Made by a program: the position numbers and the translations under genes
Notes under the pieces: model-generated
The model's input: only the letters and a program-made list of their open reading frames with translations
Told to the model about the DNA's origin: nothing
Database searches by the model: none
Shown: in pieces, positions 25,756-34,297 of the stretch
Numbering within the stretch: position 1 is the stretch's first letter
How the letters are laid out: each line of letters opens with the position of its first letter
Assembly: GCA_014193315.1 (NCBI GenBank)
Contig: BJHS01000001.1
Coordinates: 62,001 to 126,000, forward strand
Origin: Verrucomicrobiota bacterium
GTDB lineage: Bacteria; Verrucomicrobiota; Verrucomicrobiia; Opitutales; UBA953
Direction of reading: 5' to 3'
DNA length: 64,000 nucleotides

Positions 25756-27150
25756 ATGAATAACTGCCTCAAGTCCATGCTCATCGCCGCGGCGGCCCTC
25801 ACGGCCGTTTCGGCTTCCGCCCAAGACAAAGCCACGCTCGACCTCCTCGTGAAGAAGGGCGTGATCACCGCTGAAGAACGCGCCAAGACGCTCGACGAGG
25901 CCGCCAAGGCCCGCTCCGTGTCCGGCGTCAATCGCGTGTTCCCGAAGGAAGACGCCACCAAGCGCTTCACCATCGGCGGCTACTTCCAGTCCCAGTACCA
26001 GAACTTCGATTACTCCCAGGGCGGCACCGCCGCCGCGGTCAACCAGGCCTCCCAAGGCAGCTTCCTGATGCGCCGTCTCTACGTCGAGCTGACCGCCGAC
26101 GTCGGCGCGGGCATCTCGGGTAACCTCGTCCTCGACACCTCCGGCAACACCAGCTCGAGCTCCACCTCGTGGCTCGACCGTGCGATCGTCTCGCACACCA
26201 GCTCGATCGGCAGCTTCGACCTCGGCTACCGCAAGGTGGCTTGGGGCTACGAAGAGAGCACGTCCACCTCGCTCTTCAAGGCTTCCTCCGGCAAGCTCTC
26301 CACCGTTGAGCGTGGTATCACCAACCGCTATTGGGCGGAAGGTGAAAACGGCACCGCGGCCAGCCCGGCCCGCTCCGATGGCCGTCGCCTCGGCTTCGCC
26401 GCCCACCACACCGGTCTGCACTACAACAGCCCGGCCAACCCCCAAGGCTTCGAGTACGGCGCTTCCGTCGTGAACTCCGCGCAGGGTCGCTTCACCGAAG
26501 GCACGAACACCAACGACCTCGCCTACTACGCGAACATCGCTTGGAACAACAAGGTCTCGGACAACGAAGCCTACTCCGTTGGCGTCAACTGGGGCACCTC
26601 CCGTTACTTCGCGGCCACCACCAGCACGACGGTGACCTCCCCGAGCAACACCTTGGCCAATATCTCGGGCTACAACCCGTTCATCATGGCCAAGTACTTC
26701 GCCTGGACCTTCCAGGGTGAGTACATGAACACCAAGGTGACGAGCTCCAAGGACGCCGTCGCCAACATCGACGACCGTGACCACACCCCGACCGGCTACA
26801 ACGCCATGGTCGTCTACAAGATCAACGACAACTGGGAAGGCGTCGCGCGCTACACCAGCCTCGACACCGATGGCCGTGGCCAGAAGATCAGCGATGGCGA
26901 GCGTGGTTTCGGCGTCGCCGTGGGTAATGCCGGCGGTCTGTACGACGAGTCCCATGCCCTCTACCTCGGTGTGAACTACTACTTCAACCTGGAGGCCCTC
27001 GGCCAGCAGGTGAACGGTTACAACGCCAAGATCCAGTTCGGCTTCGAGCGCGCTGAGTTCAAGGGGATCATCACCCCGGCCACCGGCGCCGTCTCCGGCG
27101 ACAAGGCCACGGTCGACGCGATCCGTCTGCAGGCTCAGGTCGCCTTCTAA
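25756..27150 (+). CDS. Outer-membrane porin, phosphate-selective OprO/OprP-like
   Basis: 464 aa. A Sec signal peptide (about 1-22, ending SASAQ) is followed by a short helical segment (DKATLDLLVKKGVITAEERAKTL) typical of OprO/P-type porins. Many amphipathic beta strands follow (FTIGGYFQSQYQNF, RRLYVELTADVGAGISGNLVLD), ending in the C-terminal Phe-terminated strand VDAIRLQAQVAF. It probably forms a trimeric beta-barrel. Phosphate or polyphosphate preference is only a family inference. A strong terminator follows. Confidence 0.85.
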   Translation: MNNCLKSMLIAAAALTAVSASAQDKATLDLLVKKGVITAEERAKTLDEAAKARSVSGVNRVFPKEDATKRFTIGGYFQSQYQNFDYSQGGTAAAVNQASQGSFLMRRLYVELTADVGAGISGNLVLDTSGNTSSSSTSWLDRAIVSHTSSIGSFDLGYRKVAWGYEESTSTSLFKASSGKLSTVERGITNRYWAEGENGTAASPARSDGRRLGFAAHHTGLHYNSPANPQGFEYGASVVNSAQGRFTEGTNTNDLAYYANIAWNNKVSDNEAYSVGVNWGTSRYFAATTSTTVTSPSNTLANISGYNPFIMAKYFAWTFQGEYMNTKVTSSKDAVANIDDRDHTPTGYNAMVVYKINDNWEGVARYTSLDTDGRGQKISDGERGFGVAVGNAGGLYDESHALYLGVNYYFNLEALGQQVNGYNAKIQFGFERAEFKGIITPATGAVSGDKATVDAIRLQAQVAF

Positions 27151-27177
27151 ATCCTCGGATCAGGAAGGTTCCCGCAC

Positions 27178-27207
27178 GGGGCCGGCGCAAGCCGGCCCCT
27201 TTTGTTT
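27178..27207 (+). terminator. Rho-independent terminator of the porin gene
   Basis: GGGGCCGGC-GCAA-GCCGGCCCC followed directly by TTTTGTTT: a 9-bp GC stem, a GNRA-like loop and a U-tract. Confidence 0.93.
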
Positions 27208-27260
27208 GGCTGGTTGGCCGAAACTTGCCCGTCGCCGGCTCGGGGGTTAGCTTTCGTGCC

Positions 27261-27764
27261 ATGGCCGACACCCTCAGCCGAGCCGCGCGCAGCGCCTTGA
27301 TGGCCAAGGTGAGCGGCAAGGGGAACGCCTCTACGGAACTGGCCATGGCTCGCGTCTTCCGGGCCGAAGGGCTCACCGGTTGGCGGCTGCAACGTCGGCT
27401 GACGGGTGGGCGCGGCGCCACCGCCTGGAAGGTGCGACCGGACTTCGTCTTCGCCCGTCAGCGTTGGGCGGTGTTCGTGGATGGGTGCTTCTGGCATGGC
27501 TGCCCGCGACACGGCACCCGTCCCGTCGGTCGCGCGGCTTTCTGGCGACGGAAGTTCGCGGCGAACCAGGCCCGCAATCGGCGCAACACCCGGCAGCTCC
27601 GCGCCGCGGGTTGGCGCGTGGTGCGGCTCTGGGAGCATGATTTGCGTCGCTCCGCCCGGTCTGCGCTGCTGCGCAAGCTGCGCGGCCTGCGGGCCGCCGT
27701 CGCCGCACACAAAAAACCCGGCCGAGTGGCCGGGTCAAGGGGGCGAAGCCGCGGGGCGGCTTAG
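27261..27764 (+). CDS. vsr: Very-short-patch mismatch repair endonuclease (Vsr)
   Basis: 167 aa. Vsr nicks next to T:G mismatches arising from 5-methylcytosine deamination. Family motifs are present: RAARSALMAKVSGKGNASTEL, the catalytic Asp in VRPDFVFARQRWAVFVDGCFWHGCP, FWRRKFAANQARN and GWRVVRLWEHDL. The usual partner, a C5-cytosine methyltransferase, is not adjacent or elsewhere in the window. The last 16 or so codons overlap a terminator for the opposite gene, so the C-terminal tail is probably unconserved. The ATG at 27261 starts at the conserved region. Confidence 0.9.
   Translation: MADTLSRAARSALMAKVSGKGNASTELAMARVFRAEGLTGWRLQRRLTGGRGATAWKVRPDFVFARQRWAVFVDGCFWHGCPRHGTRPVGRAAFWRRKFAANQARNRRNTRQLRAAGWRVVRLWEHDLRRSARSALLRKLRGLRAAVAAHKKPGRVAGSRGRSRGAA
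27712..27735 (-). terminator. Intrinsic terminator of the coiled-coil gene, lying inside the vsr coding sequence
   Basis: On the minus strand CCCGGCC-ACTC-GGCCGGG is followed by six T residues. It serves the convergent gene ending at 27761 and falls within the 3' codons of vsr. Confidence 0.9.
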
Positions 27765-28360
27765 CGCGCGCGGTAGTTCGGGGACGGGTTATCGAAGCCC
27801 TTGGCGTCGGCCTTGATGCGCGCATTTTCCTCTTCGAGCACCGCCAGCTTCTTGCTGACCTCGTCCAGTTTGGCATTGGCGTCGCGGAGGGCGATGGAGG
27901 CTTGTTCGAGGTCGCCCTCGGCCCTCTTGGCCTTGGCTTGGGCGGCGCGGAGGTCGGAACCGTCGCGTAACTTGGCGACCTCGGCATTGGTCTCGTTGAT
28001 GCGGGCGGCGGCCTCGGAGCGAGCCTTCTCGAGCTCGGCGATCTTGGTGGCGGAGGCCTTGAGCTCAGCCAGGGCCTTGGTCAGGTCTTCGCTGGTCTTC
28101 TTCGAGCCATCCACGGTGGCTTTGGCGGCCTCCTTGGCGGCAGCCTCGCTGGCGAGGGCGGCCTTGGCGCGGACCTCGGCTTCGAACGTCTTTCGCTCGG
28201 CGGCGGCGATTTTGGCCCCCGAAGCACGAATGGCGACCAGGGACTCTTCCTTGGCATTGATGACGTCCTTCTTGGCGATGTCAGCGTCGTTGAAGGTGAC
28301 GACCGTGATGCCCGCCAGGGCGGCGGCCACGAGGCTGAGGATGGTGGTGGTAGGGTTCAT
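27761..28360 (-). CDS. Membrane-anchored coiled-coil protein, function unknown
   Basis: 199 aa from the ATG at 28360. One N-terminal hydrophobic helix (TTTILSLVAAALAGITVVTF) is followed by a long Ala/Glu/Lys-rich coiled coil (about 25-185) and a short tail NPSPNYRAR. Topology suggests an inner-membrane anchor with the coiled coil on one side. I do not recognise a family. Its stop codon overlaps the vsr stop on the opposite strand. Confidence 0.7.
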   Translation of the reverse strand: MNPTTTILSLVAAALAGITVVTFNDADIAKKDVINAKEESLVAIRASGAKIAAAERKTFEAEVRAKAALASEAAAKEAAKATVDGSKKTSEDLTKALAELKASATKIAELEKARSEAAARINETNAEVAKLRDGSDLRAAQAKAKRAEGDLEQASIALRDANAKLDEVSKKLAVLEEENARIKADAKGFDNPSPNYRAR

Positions 28361-28412
28361 GATTTTCGCGGACTTTGGCTGAAAACCTTCGTGGGTCAAG
28401 CGCCTACGGGCT

Positions 28413-29588
28413 TCAGGAGAGGCGGTTCTTGTAATCCGCGTAGCCGAAACGGCGGACCACCTCGGTCCGGCCCGTCGCCGGGTCGTGGCTGGCGATGGCC
28501 GGCAAGGGCACCCCGTTGAAGGTCGTGTTCTTCACGAACGTGTAATGCGACATATCCAAGAAGACCAGACGCTGGCCGACCTGGAGGGGAGCCGGGAAGG
28601 AATAGTCCCCGATGACATCGCCGGCGAGGCAGGTCACGCTGCCGAGCCGGTAGGTGTGGGCGAGCTTGCCGGGCAAGTCGGCCCCGACGATGTCCGCGCG
28701 GTAAGGCATCTCGAGCGTGTCCGGCATGTGACAGGTCGCCGAGACGTCGATGATGGCGATGTCCACGCCGTTATGGACGAGGTCGAGGACCGTGCCCACG
28801 AGGACCCCGGTGCCGATGCCGATGGCTTCCCCCGGCTCGAGGTAGACTTGGATCTGCTCGCCCCAGCGGGCGCGGAAGCCGGTGATGATGCGCACGAGGC
28901 GGTCGAGGTCGTAACCCTCGCGGGTGATGTGGTGGCCGCCGCCGAAGTTCACCCACTTCATCCGCGGGATGAATTCGCCGAACTTCACTTCGAAGGCTGC
29001 CACCGTCCGCTCCAGGACGTCGGAGCCCTGCTGGCACATCGTGTGGAAGTGCAGCCCCTCGAGGCCGTCGAGGTCGCTCGCCGCCTTGATCTCGGAGCGG
29101 AGGGTGCCCAGGCGGGAGCCGGCGGCGCAAGGGTTGTAGAGTTCGACGTCGACCTCGGCGTGCTCCGGGTTGACGCGTAGGCCGAAGGAGACTTTCCGAC
29201 CGGCGGCCTGGGCGGCGGCCCGGTGGCGCTTCCATTGCGCGGGCGAGTTGAACGAGATGTGGTCCGCCACGCGCAGGAGCTGGGCGAACTCCTCGTCCTT
29301 GAAGGCGGGCGAGTAGGCGTGCACCTCGCCGCCGAATTCTTCCCGGCCAAGCAGGGCTTCGTGGATGCCGCTGGCGGTCGTGCCCACGAGGTATCGCGAG
29401 ATCAGCTTGGCCTCGCTGAATTGGGCGAAGCCCTTGAGGGCGAGGAGGATCTTGGCCCCGGAGCGGTCCATCACGCCTCGGAGCGTGCGGAGGTTCTGTT
29501 CCAGCAACCCGCGGTGCAGGACGTGGCAGGGGCTCGGGACCTGGGAGAGGTCGACCTTCGCGAAGGCTTCGGTGAGGGCGTCGGACAC
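28413..29588 (-). CDS. nspC: Carboxynorspermidine/carboxyspermidine decarboxylase
   Basis: 391 aa fold-III PLP decarboxylase. PCHVLHRGLLEQNL and KILLALKGFAQ (PLP lysine) open the barrel. Later motifs are HTMCQQGSD, WVNFGGGHHITREGYD, LEPGEAIG, IIDVSATCHMPDTLEMPYR and GSVTCLAGDVIGDYSF (Cys/Asp pair of the active site). It converts carboxy(nor)spermidine to (nor)spermidine. The frame stays open far upstream into the synthase gene; I chose the GTG at 29588 because homology begins there and a terminator (29630-29649) lies just upstream. The synthase is the neighbour on the same strand. Confidence 0.92.
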   Translation of the reverse strand: MSDALTEAFAKVDLSQVPSPCHVLHRGLLEQNLRTLRGVMDRSGAKILLALKGFAQFSEAKLISRYLVGTTASGIHEALLGREEFGGEVHAYSPAFKDEEFAQLLRVADHISFNSPAQWKRHRAAAQAAGRKVSFGLRVNPEHAEVDVELYNPCAAGSRLGTLRSEIKAASDLDGLEGLHFHTMCQQGSDVLERTVAAFEVKFGEFIPRMKWVNFGGGHHITREGYDLDRLVRIITGFRARWGEQIQVYLEPGEAIGIGTGVLVGTVLDLVHNGVDIAIIDVSATCHMPDTLEMPYRADIVGADLPGKLAHTYRLGSVTCLAGDVIGDYSFPAPLQVGQRLVFLDMSHYTFVKNTTFNGVPLPAIASHDPATGRTEVVRRFGYADYKNRLS

Positions 29589-29629
29589 GGCGGAAAAATT
29601 GGCGCAGGCTGGGCGGGGGGCAAACGAAA

Positions 29630-29649
29630 AGCCCGCCGGAGGGCGGGCT
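29630..29649 (-). terminator. Terminator after the carboxynorspermidine synthase gene
   Basis: AGCCCGCC and GGCGGGCT form an 8-bp stem with a 4-base loop. On the minus strand TTTTCGTTTG follows. It sits between the synthase stop (29663) and the decarboxylase start (29588), so the decarboxylase depends on read-through or its own start site. Confidence 0.85.
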
Positions 29650-29662
29650 GCGGGCGGGTCGT

Positions 29663-30862
29663 TCAGGCGACCGGGAGTTCCTTCACGTGCCAAGGCAGGC
29701 CGCGCTTGTTCAGTTCGGCCATGAACGGGTCCGGGTCCATCTCTTCCATGTTCCAGACGCCCGGCTTGAGCCAAGCGCCGCCCGCGAGCATCGCCCCGCC
29801 GATCGCCGCGGGGACGCCTGTGGTGTAGCTGATCGCCTGCGACTTGACCTCCGCGTAGCACTCCTGGTGGTCGCAGATGTTGTGGATGAAGACCTTGCGG
29901 GGTTTGCCGTCCTTGCTCCCGGTGATCTCGCAGCCGATGCAGGTCTTGCCCTTGGTGCGCGGGCCTAGCGAGGCCGGGTCGGGCAGCAAGGCCTTGAGGA
30001 ACTGGATCGGGACGATCTGGTGGCCTTGGAATTCGATCGGGTCGATGCGCGTCATGCCGACGTTCTCCAGCACGCGCAGGTGCGTGAGGTAGTTCTGCGA
30101 GAAGGTCATGAAGAAGCGGATGCGCTTCAGTCCCTTGATGTTGATGGCGAGGGACTCGAGCTCCTCGTGGAAGAGCAGGTAACTGTCCTTGGGGCCGATG
30201 CCCGGGTAGTCGTAGACCCATTTCACGGAGAGCGGGTCGGTTTCCTTCCACTCGCCCTGTTCCCAGAAGCGGCCGCGCTGCGTGATCTCGCGGATATTGA
30301 TCTCCGGGTTGAAGTTCGTGGCGAAGTGGTAGCCGTGGTCGCCGGCGTTGGCGTCCATGATATCGATCGTCTCGATGGTGTCGAAGAGGTGCTTCTGGGC
30401 GTAGGCGCAGAAGACATTGGTGACGCCCGGGTCGAAGCCGGAGCCGAGGAGGGCCGTCAGGCCCGCCTTCTCGAAACGCTCGCGGTAGGCCCACTGCCAG
30501 GAGTACTCGAACTTCGCGAGGTGCGGCGGCTCATAGTTGGCGGTGTCGACGTAGTGGATGCCGGCGTGGAGGCAGGCGTCCATCAGCGGGAGGTCTTGGT
30601 AGGGCAGGGCGACGTTGATGAGCAGGTCGGCCCCGAAGGATTGGATGAGTGCGACGGTCGCCTTGACGTCGTCGGCGTCGACCGTGGCGGTCCGGAGCGT
30701 GCGGCCGGTCGCCTGCTTGACGTCGGCGGCGATCGCCTTGCACTTGTTCTCGTTGCGCGAGGCCAGCATGATTTCCGAGTAGTATTCGGTCAGCATGGCG
30801 CACTTGTGGGCGACGACGTTGCCCACGCCGCCCGCGCCGATGATTAGGACTTTTTTACTCAT
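29663..30862 (-). CDS. Carboxynorspermidine synthase (saccharopine dehydrogenase family)
   Basis: 399 aa. The N-terminal Rossmann motif VLIIGAGGVGNVVAHK, MLASRNENKCKAIA and GSGFDPGVTNVFCAYAQ belong to the saccharopine-dehydrogenase-like carboxy(nor)spermidine dehydrogenase family. This enzyme couples aspartate semialdehyde with putrescine or diaminopropane using NADPH. The adjacent decarboxylase completes the pathway, so this is a polyamine rather than a lysine gene. The ATG at 30862 gives the conserved start SKKVLIIGAGG. Confidence 0.92.
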   Translation of the reverse strand: MSKKVLIIGAGGVGNVVAHKCAMLTEYYSEIMLASRNENKCKAIAADVKQATGRTLRTATVDADDVKATVALIQSFGADLLINVALPYQDLPLMDACLHAGIHYVDTANYEPPHLAKFEYSWQWAYRERFEKAGLTALLGSGFDPGVTNVFCAYAQKHLFDTIETIDIMDANAGDHGYHFATNFNPEINIREITQRGRFWEQGEWKETDPLSVKWVYDYPGIGPKDSYLLFHEELESLAINIKGLKRIRFFMTFSQNYLTHLRVLENVGMTRIDPIEFQGHQIVPIQFLKALLPDPASLGPRTKGKTCIGCEITGSKDGKPRKVFIHNICDHQECYAEVKSQAISYTTGVPAAIGGAMLAGGAWLKPGVWNMEEMDPDPFMAELNKRGLPWHVKELPVA

Positions 30863-30905
30863 AGGGTGGGCTTGATTTCTGTCCACAAGGGGGGAGGGGG
30901 GAAGC

Positions 30906-30956
30906 AAAAAGGATGCACAGGCCTGCCCTGTGCCGGTGACGATCCGGCGACAGGGC
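30906..30956 (-). promoter_or_regulatory. Candidate attenuator: two mutually exclusive hairpins in the leader of carboxynorspermidine synthase
   Basis: On the minus strand, hairpin A pairs 30956-30944 with 30936-30925 (12 bp, one bulged base). Hairpin B pairs GCACAGG (30933-30927) with CCTGTGC (30921-30915) and is followed by ATCC and then five T residues (30910-30906). The left arm of B is contained in the second arm of A, so both cannot form together. A further stable hairpin (GGCCGC-TTCG-GCGGCC, 30978-30963) lies upstream. This is the layout of an antiterminator/terminator switch, but B is short and may simply be the terminator of tRNA-Asp. Confidence 0.45.
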
Positions 30957-30998
30957 TTCTCCGGCCGCCGAAGCGGCCTTCAAAGGCGTCCTTTTGGC

Positions 30999-31075
30999 TG
31001 GCGGGATGGACGGGACTCGAACCCGCGACCTCCTACGTGACAGGCAGGCGCTCTAACCAACTGAGCTACCACCCC
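30999..31075 (-). tRNA. tRNA-Asp (GTC), CCA encoded
   Basis: The cloverleaf can be drawn fully. Acceptor GGGGTGG pairs with CCATCCC. The anticodon stem CCTGC/GTAGG carries loop CTGTCAC (anticodon GTC). The T-arm is GCGGG-TTCGAGT-CCCGT, the discriminator is G, and CCA is encoded. A perfect 12-bp inverted repeat (30989-31000 and 31079-31090) brackets it and would extend the acceptor stem in the precursor. Confidence 0.96.
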
Positions 31076-31141
31076 GGACAGCCAAAAGGAAGGTGAACAA
31101 AGGTCCCCGCCCCCCTGCCTGTCAAATGGAAAACCCGCGAA

Positions 31142-32401
31142 TCAGGAGCGGACTTGGCCTTGACCCGTGATTTCGAACTTCCAGGTGGTCAATTCACGGA
31201 TTCCCATCGGTCCGCGGGCGTGCAAGCGGTCCGTACTGATGCCAACCTCAGCCCCAAAGCCGAATTCGCCGCCATCGGTGAAGCGGGTGCTGGCGTTCCA
31301 GTAGACGCAGGCGCTGTCAATCTGGGCGAGGAACGCCCGGGCGGCCGCCTCGTCCTCGGTCAGGATGGCATCGGAATGGTGCGATCCCCGGGTCTCGATG
31401 TGGTCGACCGCCTCGGCCAGGCCGTCCACGACTTTCACGTTCAGGATGAGGGCCAGGTGCTCGGTGCGGAAATCGGCCTCCGTGGCGGGGAGCGCCCCGG
31501 GCATGAGCGGGAGCGCCCGGGGGCAGGCACGGACCTCGGTCTTCTGCGCCGTGAGGGTGGCCGCCAGGAGGGGGAGGAAGGTCGGAGCGACCTCGGCGTC
31601 GATGAGGACGGTCTCCGCGGCGTTGCAGGCGCTGGGGCGTTGGCACTTGGCGTTGACGATGATCGGCAGCGCCTTGGCCAGGTCGGCGCGCGCGTGCACG
31701 TAGACGTGGCAGATGCCCGCGTCATGCTTGATGACGGGAACCTTGGCGGAGTTGACGACGGCCTCGATGAGGCCCGGGCCGCCGCGCGGCACGATGATGT
31801 CGACGATGCCGCGGAGCGAACCCAGGGCCGGCACGGCCTCGCGGTCGGTGAAGGGTAGGAGCGTCACGGCTTCGGCGGGAAGCCCGGCGGCGTGCAGACC
31901 AGCCCCGAAGGAACGGGCGAGGGCGAGGTTGGTGCGGAGCGCCTCGCTGCCGCCGCGGAGCACGCAGCCGTTACCGGATTTGAGGCAGAGGGCGGCGGCG
32001 TCGACGGTGACGTTGGGGCGCGACTCGAAGATGATGGCGACGAGCCCGATCGGCACGCGGCGGCGGACGATCCGCAGGCCGTTGGGGCGCGTCCAGTCCT
32101 CGGTGACCTCGCCGACCGGGTCGGGGAGTTTGGCCACGTCTTCGCAGGCCACGGCGATGGCCTCGAGGCGGGCAGGGTCGAGGTGGAGGCGGTCGATCAA
32201 GGCCTCGGTCAGCCCTTTGGCGCGGGCCAGCGCGAGGTCCTCGGCGTTAGCCGAGAGGATGGCGGCTTCGTCCGTACGCAGGGCGGAGGCCGCGGCGCGC
32301 AGGGCTTGGTCGCGGACCGCGGTGGGGGCGAGCGCCAGGGCGCGGGAAGCCTTCTTCGCCGCTTGGGCGAGGGCTGTCACGCGCTGGAGCAGGTCGCTCA
32401 T
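31142..32401 (-). CDS. proA: Gamma-glutamyl phosphate reductase
   Basis: 419 aa aldehyde-dehydrogenase-fold enzyme that reduces gamma-glutamyl phosphate to glutamate semialdehyde in proline synthesis. Signatures are RRVPIGLVAIIFESRPNVT, NGCVLRGGSEA and the catalytic Cys in NAKCQRPSACNAAETVLI. The C-terminus GPMGIRELTTWKF is standard for ProA. Its start overlaps the proB stop by 4 bp (ATGA), so the two are one operon. Confidence 0.97.
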   Translation of the reverse strand: MSDLLQRVTALAQAAKKASRALALAPTAVRDQALRAAASALRTDEAAILSANAEDLALARAKGLTEALIDRLHLDPARLEAIAVACEDVAKLPDPVGEVTEDWTRPNGLRIVRRRVPIGLVAIIFESRPNVTVDAAALCLKSGNGCVLRGGSEALRTNLALARSFGAGLHAAGLPAEAVTLLPFTDREAVPALGSLRGIVDIIVPRGGPGLIEAVVNSAKVPVIKHDAGICHVYVHARADLAKALPIIVNAKCQRPSACNAAETVLIDAEVAPTFLPLLAATLTAQKTEVRACPRALPLMPGALPATEADFRTEHLALILNVKVVDGLAEAVDHIETRGSHHSDAILTEDEAAARAFLAQIDSACVYWNASTRFTDGGEFGFGAEVGISTDRLHARGPMGIRELTTWKFEITGQGQVRS

Positions 32402-33162
32402 CGCAGGGAGAAGCGGGTCCCGAGCTTCTGGCCGGCGGCCAGCTCGAGCAGCACCTTCGGCCGGCGGCCGTGAGCGATCACCGTGTCCACGCCGCCTTCG
32501 GCGGCGATTTCGGCCGCCTGCAGTTTCGTGACCATACCGCCGACATTGCGCTCCGAACCGGCGCCTCCCGCGAGCCCGCGGATGGCATCGTCGATCTTGA
32601 CGACCTTCGGGATACGGTCGCCCGTCCCGTCGGACTTCGTCATCAGCCCGTCGACGCCGGAAAGAATCACGAGCAGGTCGGCGCCGACTAGTGCGGCGAC
32701 GTGCGCGGAGAGGCGGTCATTGTCGCCCACGCGGATCTCTTCGTCGGCGATGGCGTCGTTTTCGTTGATGATCGGGACGAATCGCTTGCGCTTCAGGAGC
32801 AGGTCTAGGGTCGCGCGGGCGTTGCGGGTGCAGGCGCGGCTATCGAGATCCCAGTAAGTGAGGAGCATCTGGGAGCCGAGGAGCCCGTGGCGGGCGAAGT
32901 GGCGGCCATAGACGGACATCAATTCCGGTTGGCCGACCGTGGCGCAGGCCTGCAGTTCGCGAGCGTCCTTCGGCCGCTTCTCCAGACCCATGGCGGTCAT
33001 GCCGGCCGCGACGGCGCCGGAAGAGACGAGGACGACCTCGATGCCGCGCTTCATCAGCCCGGCGACCTGATCGGCGATGCGTCCGATTTGGACGCGGTCG
33101 ACCTTGCCGTCCTGGCGCGTCAGGAGGCCTGAACCTAACTTGATGACCCAGCGTTTCGACAT
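32398..33162 (-). CDS. proB: Glutamate 5-kinase (short form, no PUA domain)
   Basis: 254 aa amino-acid kinase: VIKLGSGLLT at the N-terminus, VLVSSGAVAAGM, PIINENDAIADEEIRVGDND and VILSGVDGLMT. Many bacterial ProB proteins carry a C-terminal PUA domain (about 370 aa in total). Here the protein ends after the kinase domain, at TRFSLR, as in other short forms. It feeds ProA directly. Confidence 0.95.
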   Translation of the reverse strand: MSKRWVIKLGSGLLTRQDGKVDRVQIGRIADQVAGLMKRGIEVVLVSSGAVAAGMTAMGLEKRPKDARELQACATVGQPELMSVYGRHFARHGLLGSQMLLTYWDLDSRACTRNARATLDLLLKRKRFVPIINENDAIADEEIRVGDNDRLSAHVAALVGADLLVILSGVDGLMTKSDGTGDRIPKVVKIDDAIRGLAGGAGSERNVGGMVTKLQAAEIAAEGGVDTVIAHGRRPKVLLELAAGQKLGTRFSLR

Positions 33163-33210
33163 GTGGTGGAAAGGGTGAACCTAGCGGAGGGAGTCCGCGG
33201 ATGTCCAGCG

Positions 33211-34260
33211 TCAGAGTGCGCTGCCGTCGCGGGCCGGCGGGATGAGCCCCACGGCCAACCAGCCTTTTTCCGTCAGGACGCGCCCCTGCGGGGTGCGGGT
33301 CACGTAGCCTTCCTGCACGAGGAAGGGTTCGTGGACCTCCTCCAGCGTGTGGGCGTCCTCGCCGATGGCCGCGCCGATGCTGCTGAGGCCGACTGGGCCG
33401 CCCGCGTGCTTCTCGGCCATCGCGCGGAGGAAGCGATGGTCCATTTCGTCGAGGCCATGCTGGTCAATCTCGAGCAGTTCGAGGGCCGCCGCGACGACCG
33501 CCTGGTCGGCCTTGCCGCCCGCGCGCTCGAGGGCGTAGTCGCGCGTGAAGCGGAGGAGGTTGTTGACAATCCGCGGCGTGCCGCGGGCGCGGCGCGCGAC
33601 CTCAGCGGCCCCGCCGGCGTCGAGGTCGAGGTGGAGCAGTTGGGCGTTGCGGCGCACGATGGAGAGCAATTGGTCGCGCGTGTAGTAGTCGAGGCGCGTC
33701 TGCAGCGTGAAGCGGCTCCGGAGGGGCGCGGTCAGCAAGCCCGTGCGCGTCGTGGCCCCGACCAGCGTGAACTTCGGGAGGTCGAGCCGGACGGAGCGCG
33801 CGTTCGGCCCTTGGTCGATCATGATGTCGATGCGGAAGTCCTCCATCGCGGAATAAAGGAACTCCTCGACCGTCTTCGGGATGCGGTGAATCTCGTCGAT
33901 GAAGAGTAGTTCGCCTTCCTGCAGGCTGGTCAGCAACCCGGCGAGGTCGGAGGCTTTTTCGACCACGGGTCCGGACGTCACGCGGATCGGGCGCCCCATC
34001 TCCTCGGCTAGGATCATCGCGAGGGTCGTTTTGCCCAGGCCGGGCGGGCCGTGGAGCAGGATGTGGTCGAGCGGGCGTTCCTCGCGGCGGGCCGCGCCGA
34101 TCATCACGCGCAGGCGCTCGACCGTGCGCGCTTGGCCCACGAAGTCGTCCAGCCGCGGCGGCCGTAGCCCGGCATCGAGTGTCCGGTTCGGGCGCGCCAG
34201 TGCCTCCTTGCCGGCGGGCGGCGGGTTGGGTTCGTCGGCAGGTTCCTTGGCGCGGGCCAT
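33211..34260 (-). CDS. ruvB: Holliday-junction branch-migration helicase RuvB
   Basis: 349 aa AAA+ motor that works with RuvA and RuvC in recombination. RPPRLDDFVGQ, Walker A GPPGLGKTTLAMI, Walker B LLFIDEIHR and sensor-1 GATTRTGLLTAPLRSRF are all present. The C-terminal winged helix ends in QEGYVTRTPQGR. Length is standard, with a slightly longer N-terminus. ruvA and ruvC are not adjacent. Confidence 0.97.
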   Translation of the reverse strand: MARAKEPADEPNPPPAGKEALARPNRTLDAGLRPPRLDDFVGQARTVERLRVMIGAARREERPLDHILLHGPPGLGKTTLAMILAEEMGRPIRVTSGPVVEKASDLAGLLTSLQEGELLFIDEIHRIPKTVEEFLYSAMEDFRIDIMIDQGPNARSVRLDLPKFTLVGATTRTGLLTAPLRSRFTLQTRLDYYTRDQLLSIVRRNAQLLHLDLDAGGAAEVARRARGTPRIVNNLLRFTRDYALERAGGKADQAVVAAALELLEIDQHGLDEMDHRFLRAMAEKHAGGPVGLSSIGAAIGEDAHTLEEVHEPFLVQEGYVTRTPQGRVLTEKGWLAVGLIPPARDGSAL

Positions 34261-34297
34261 GCGCTCACCGTGCGGACTCGGCGGGGCTTGGCAACCC

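Noticed and set aside
28413-30494. Single 693-codon gene fusing an N-terminal extension to the carboxynorspermidine decarboxylase
   Set aside because: The extra 302 codons are out-of-frame antisense-like sequence overlapping the synthase gene and cross its terminator; homology starts at GTG 29588.
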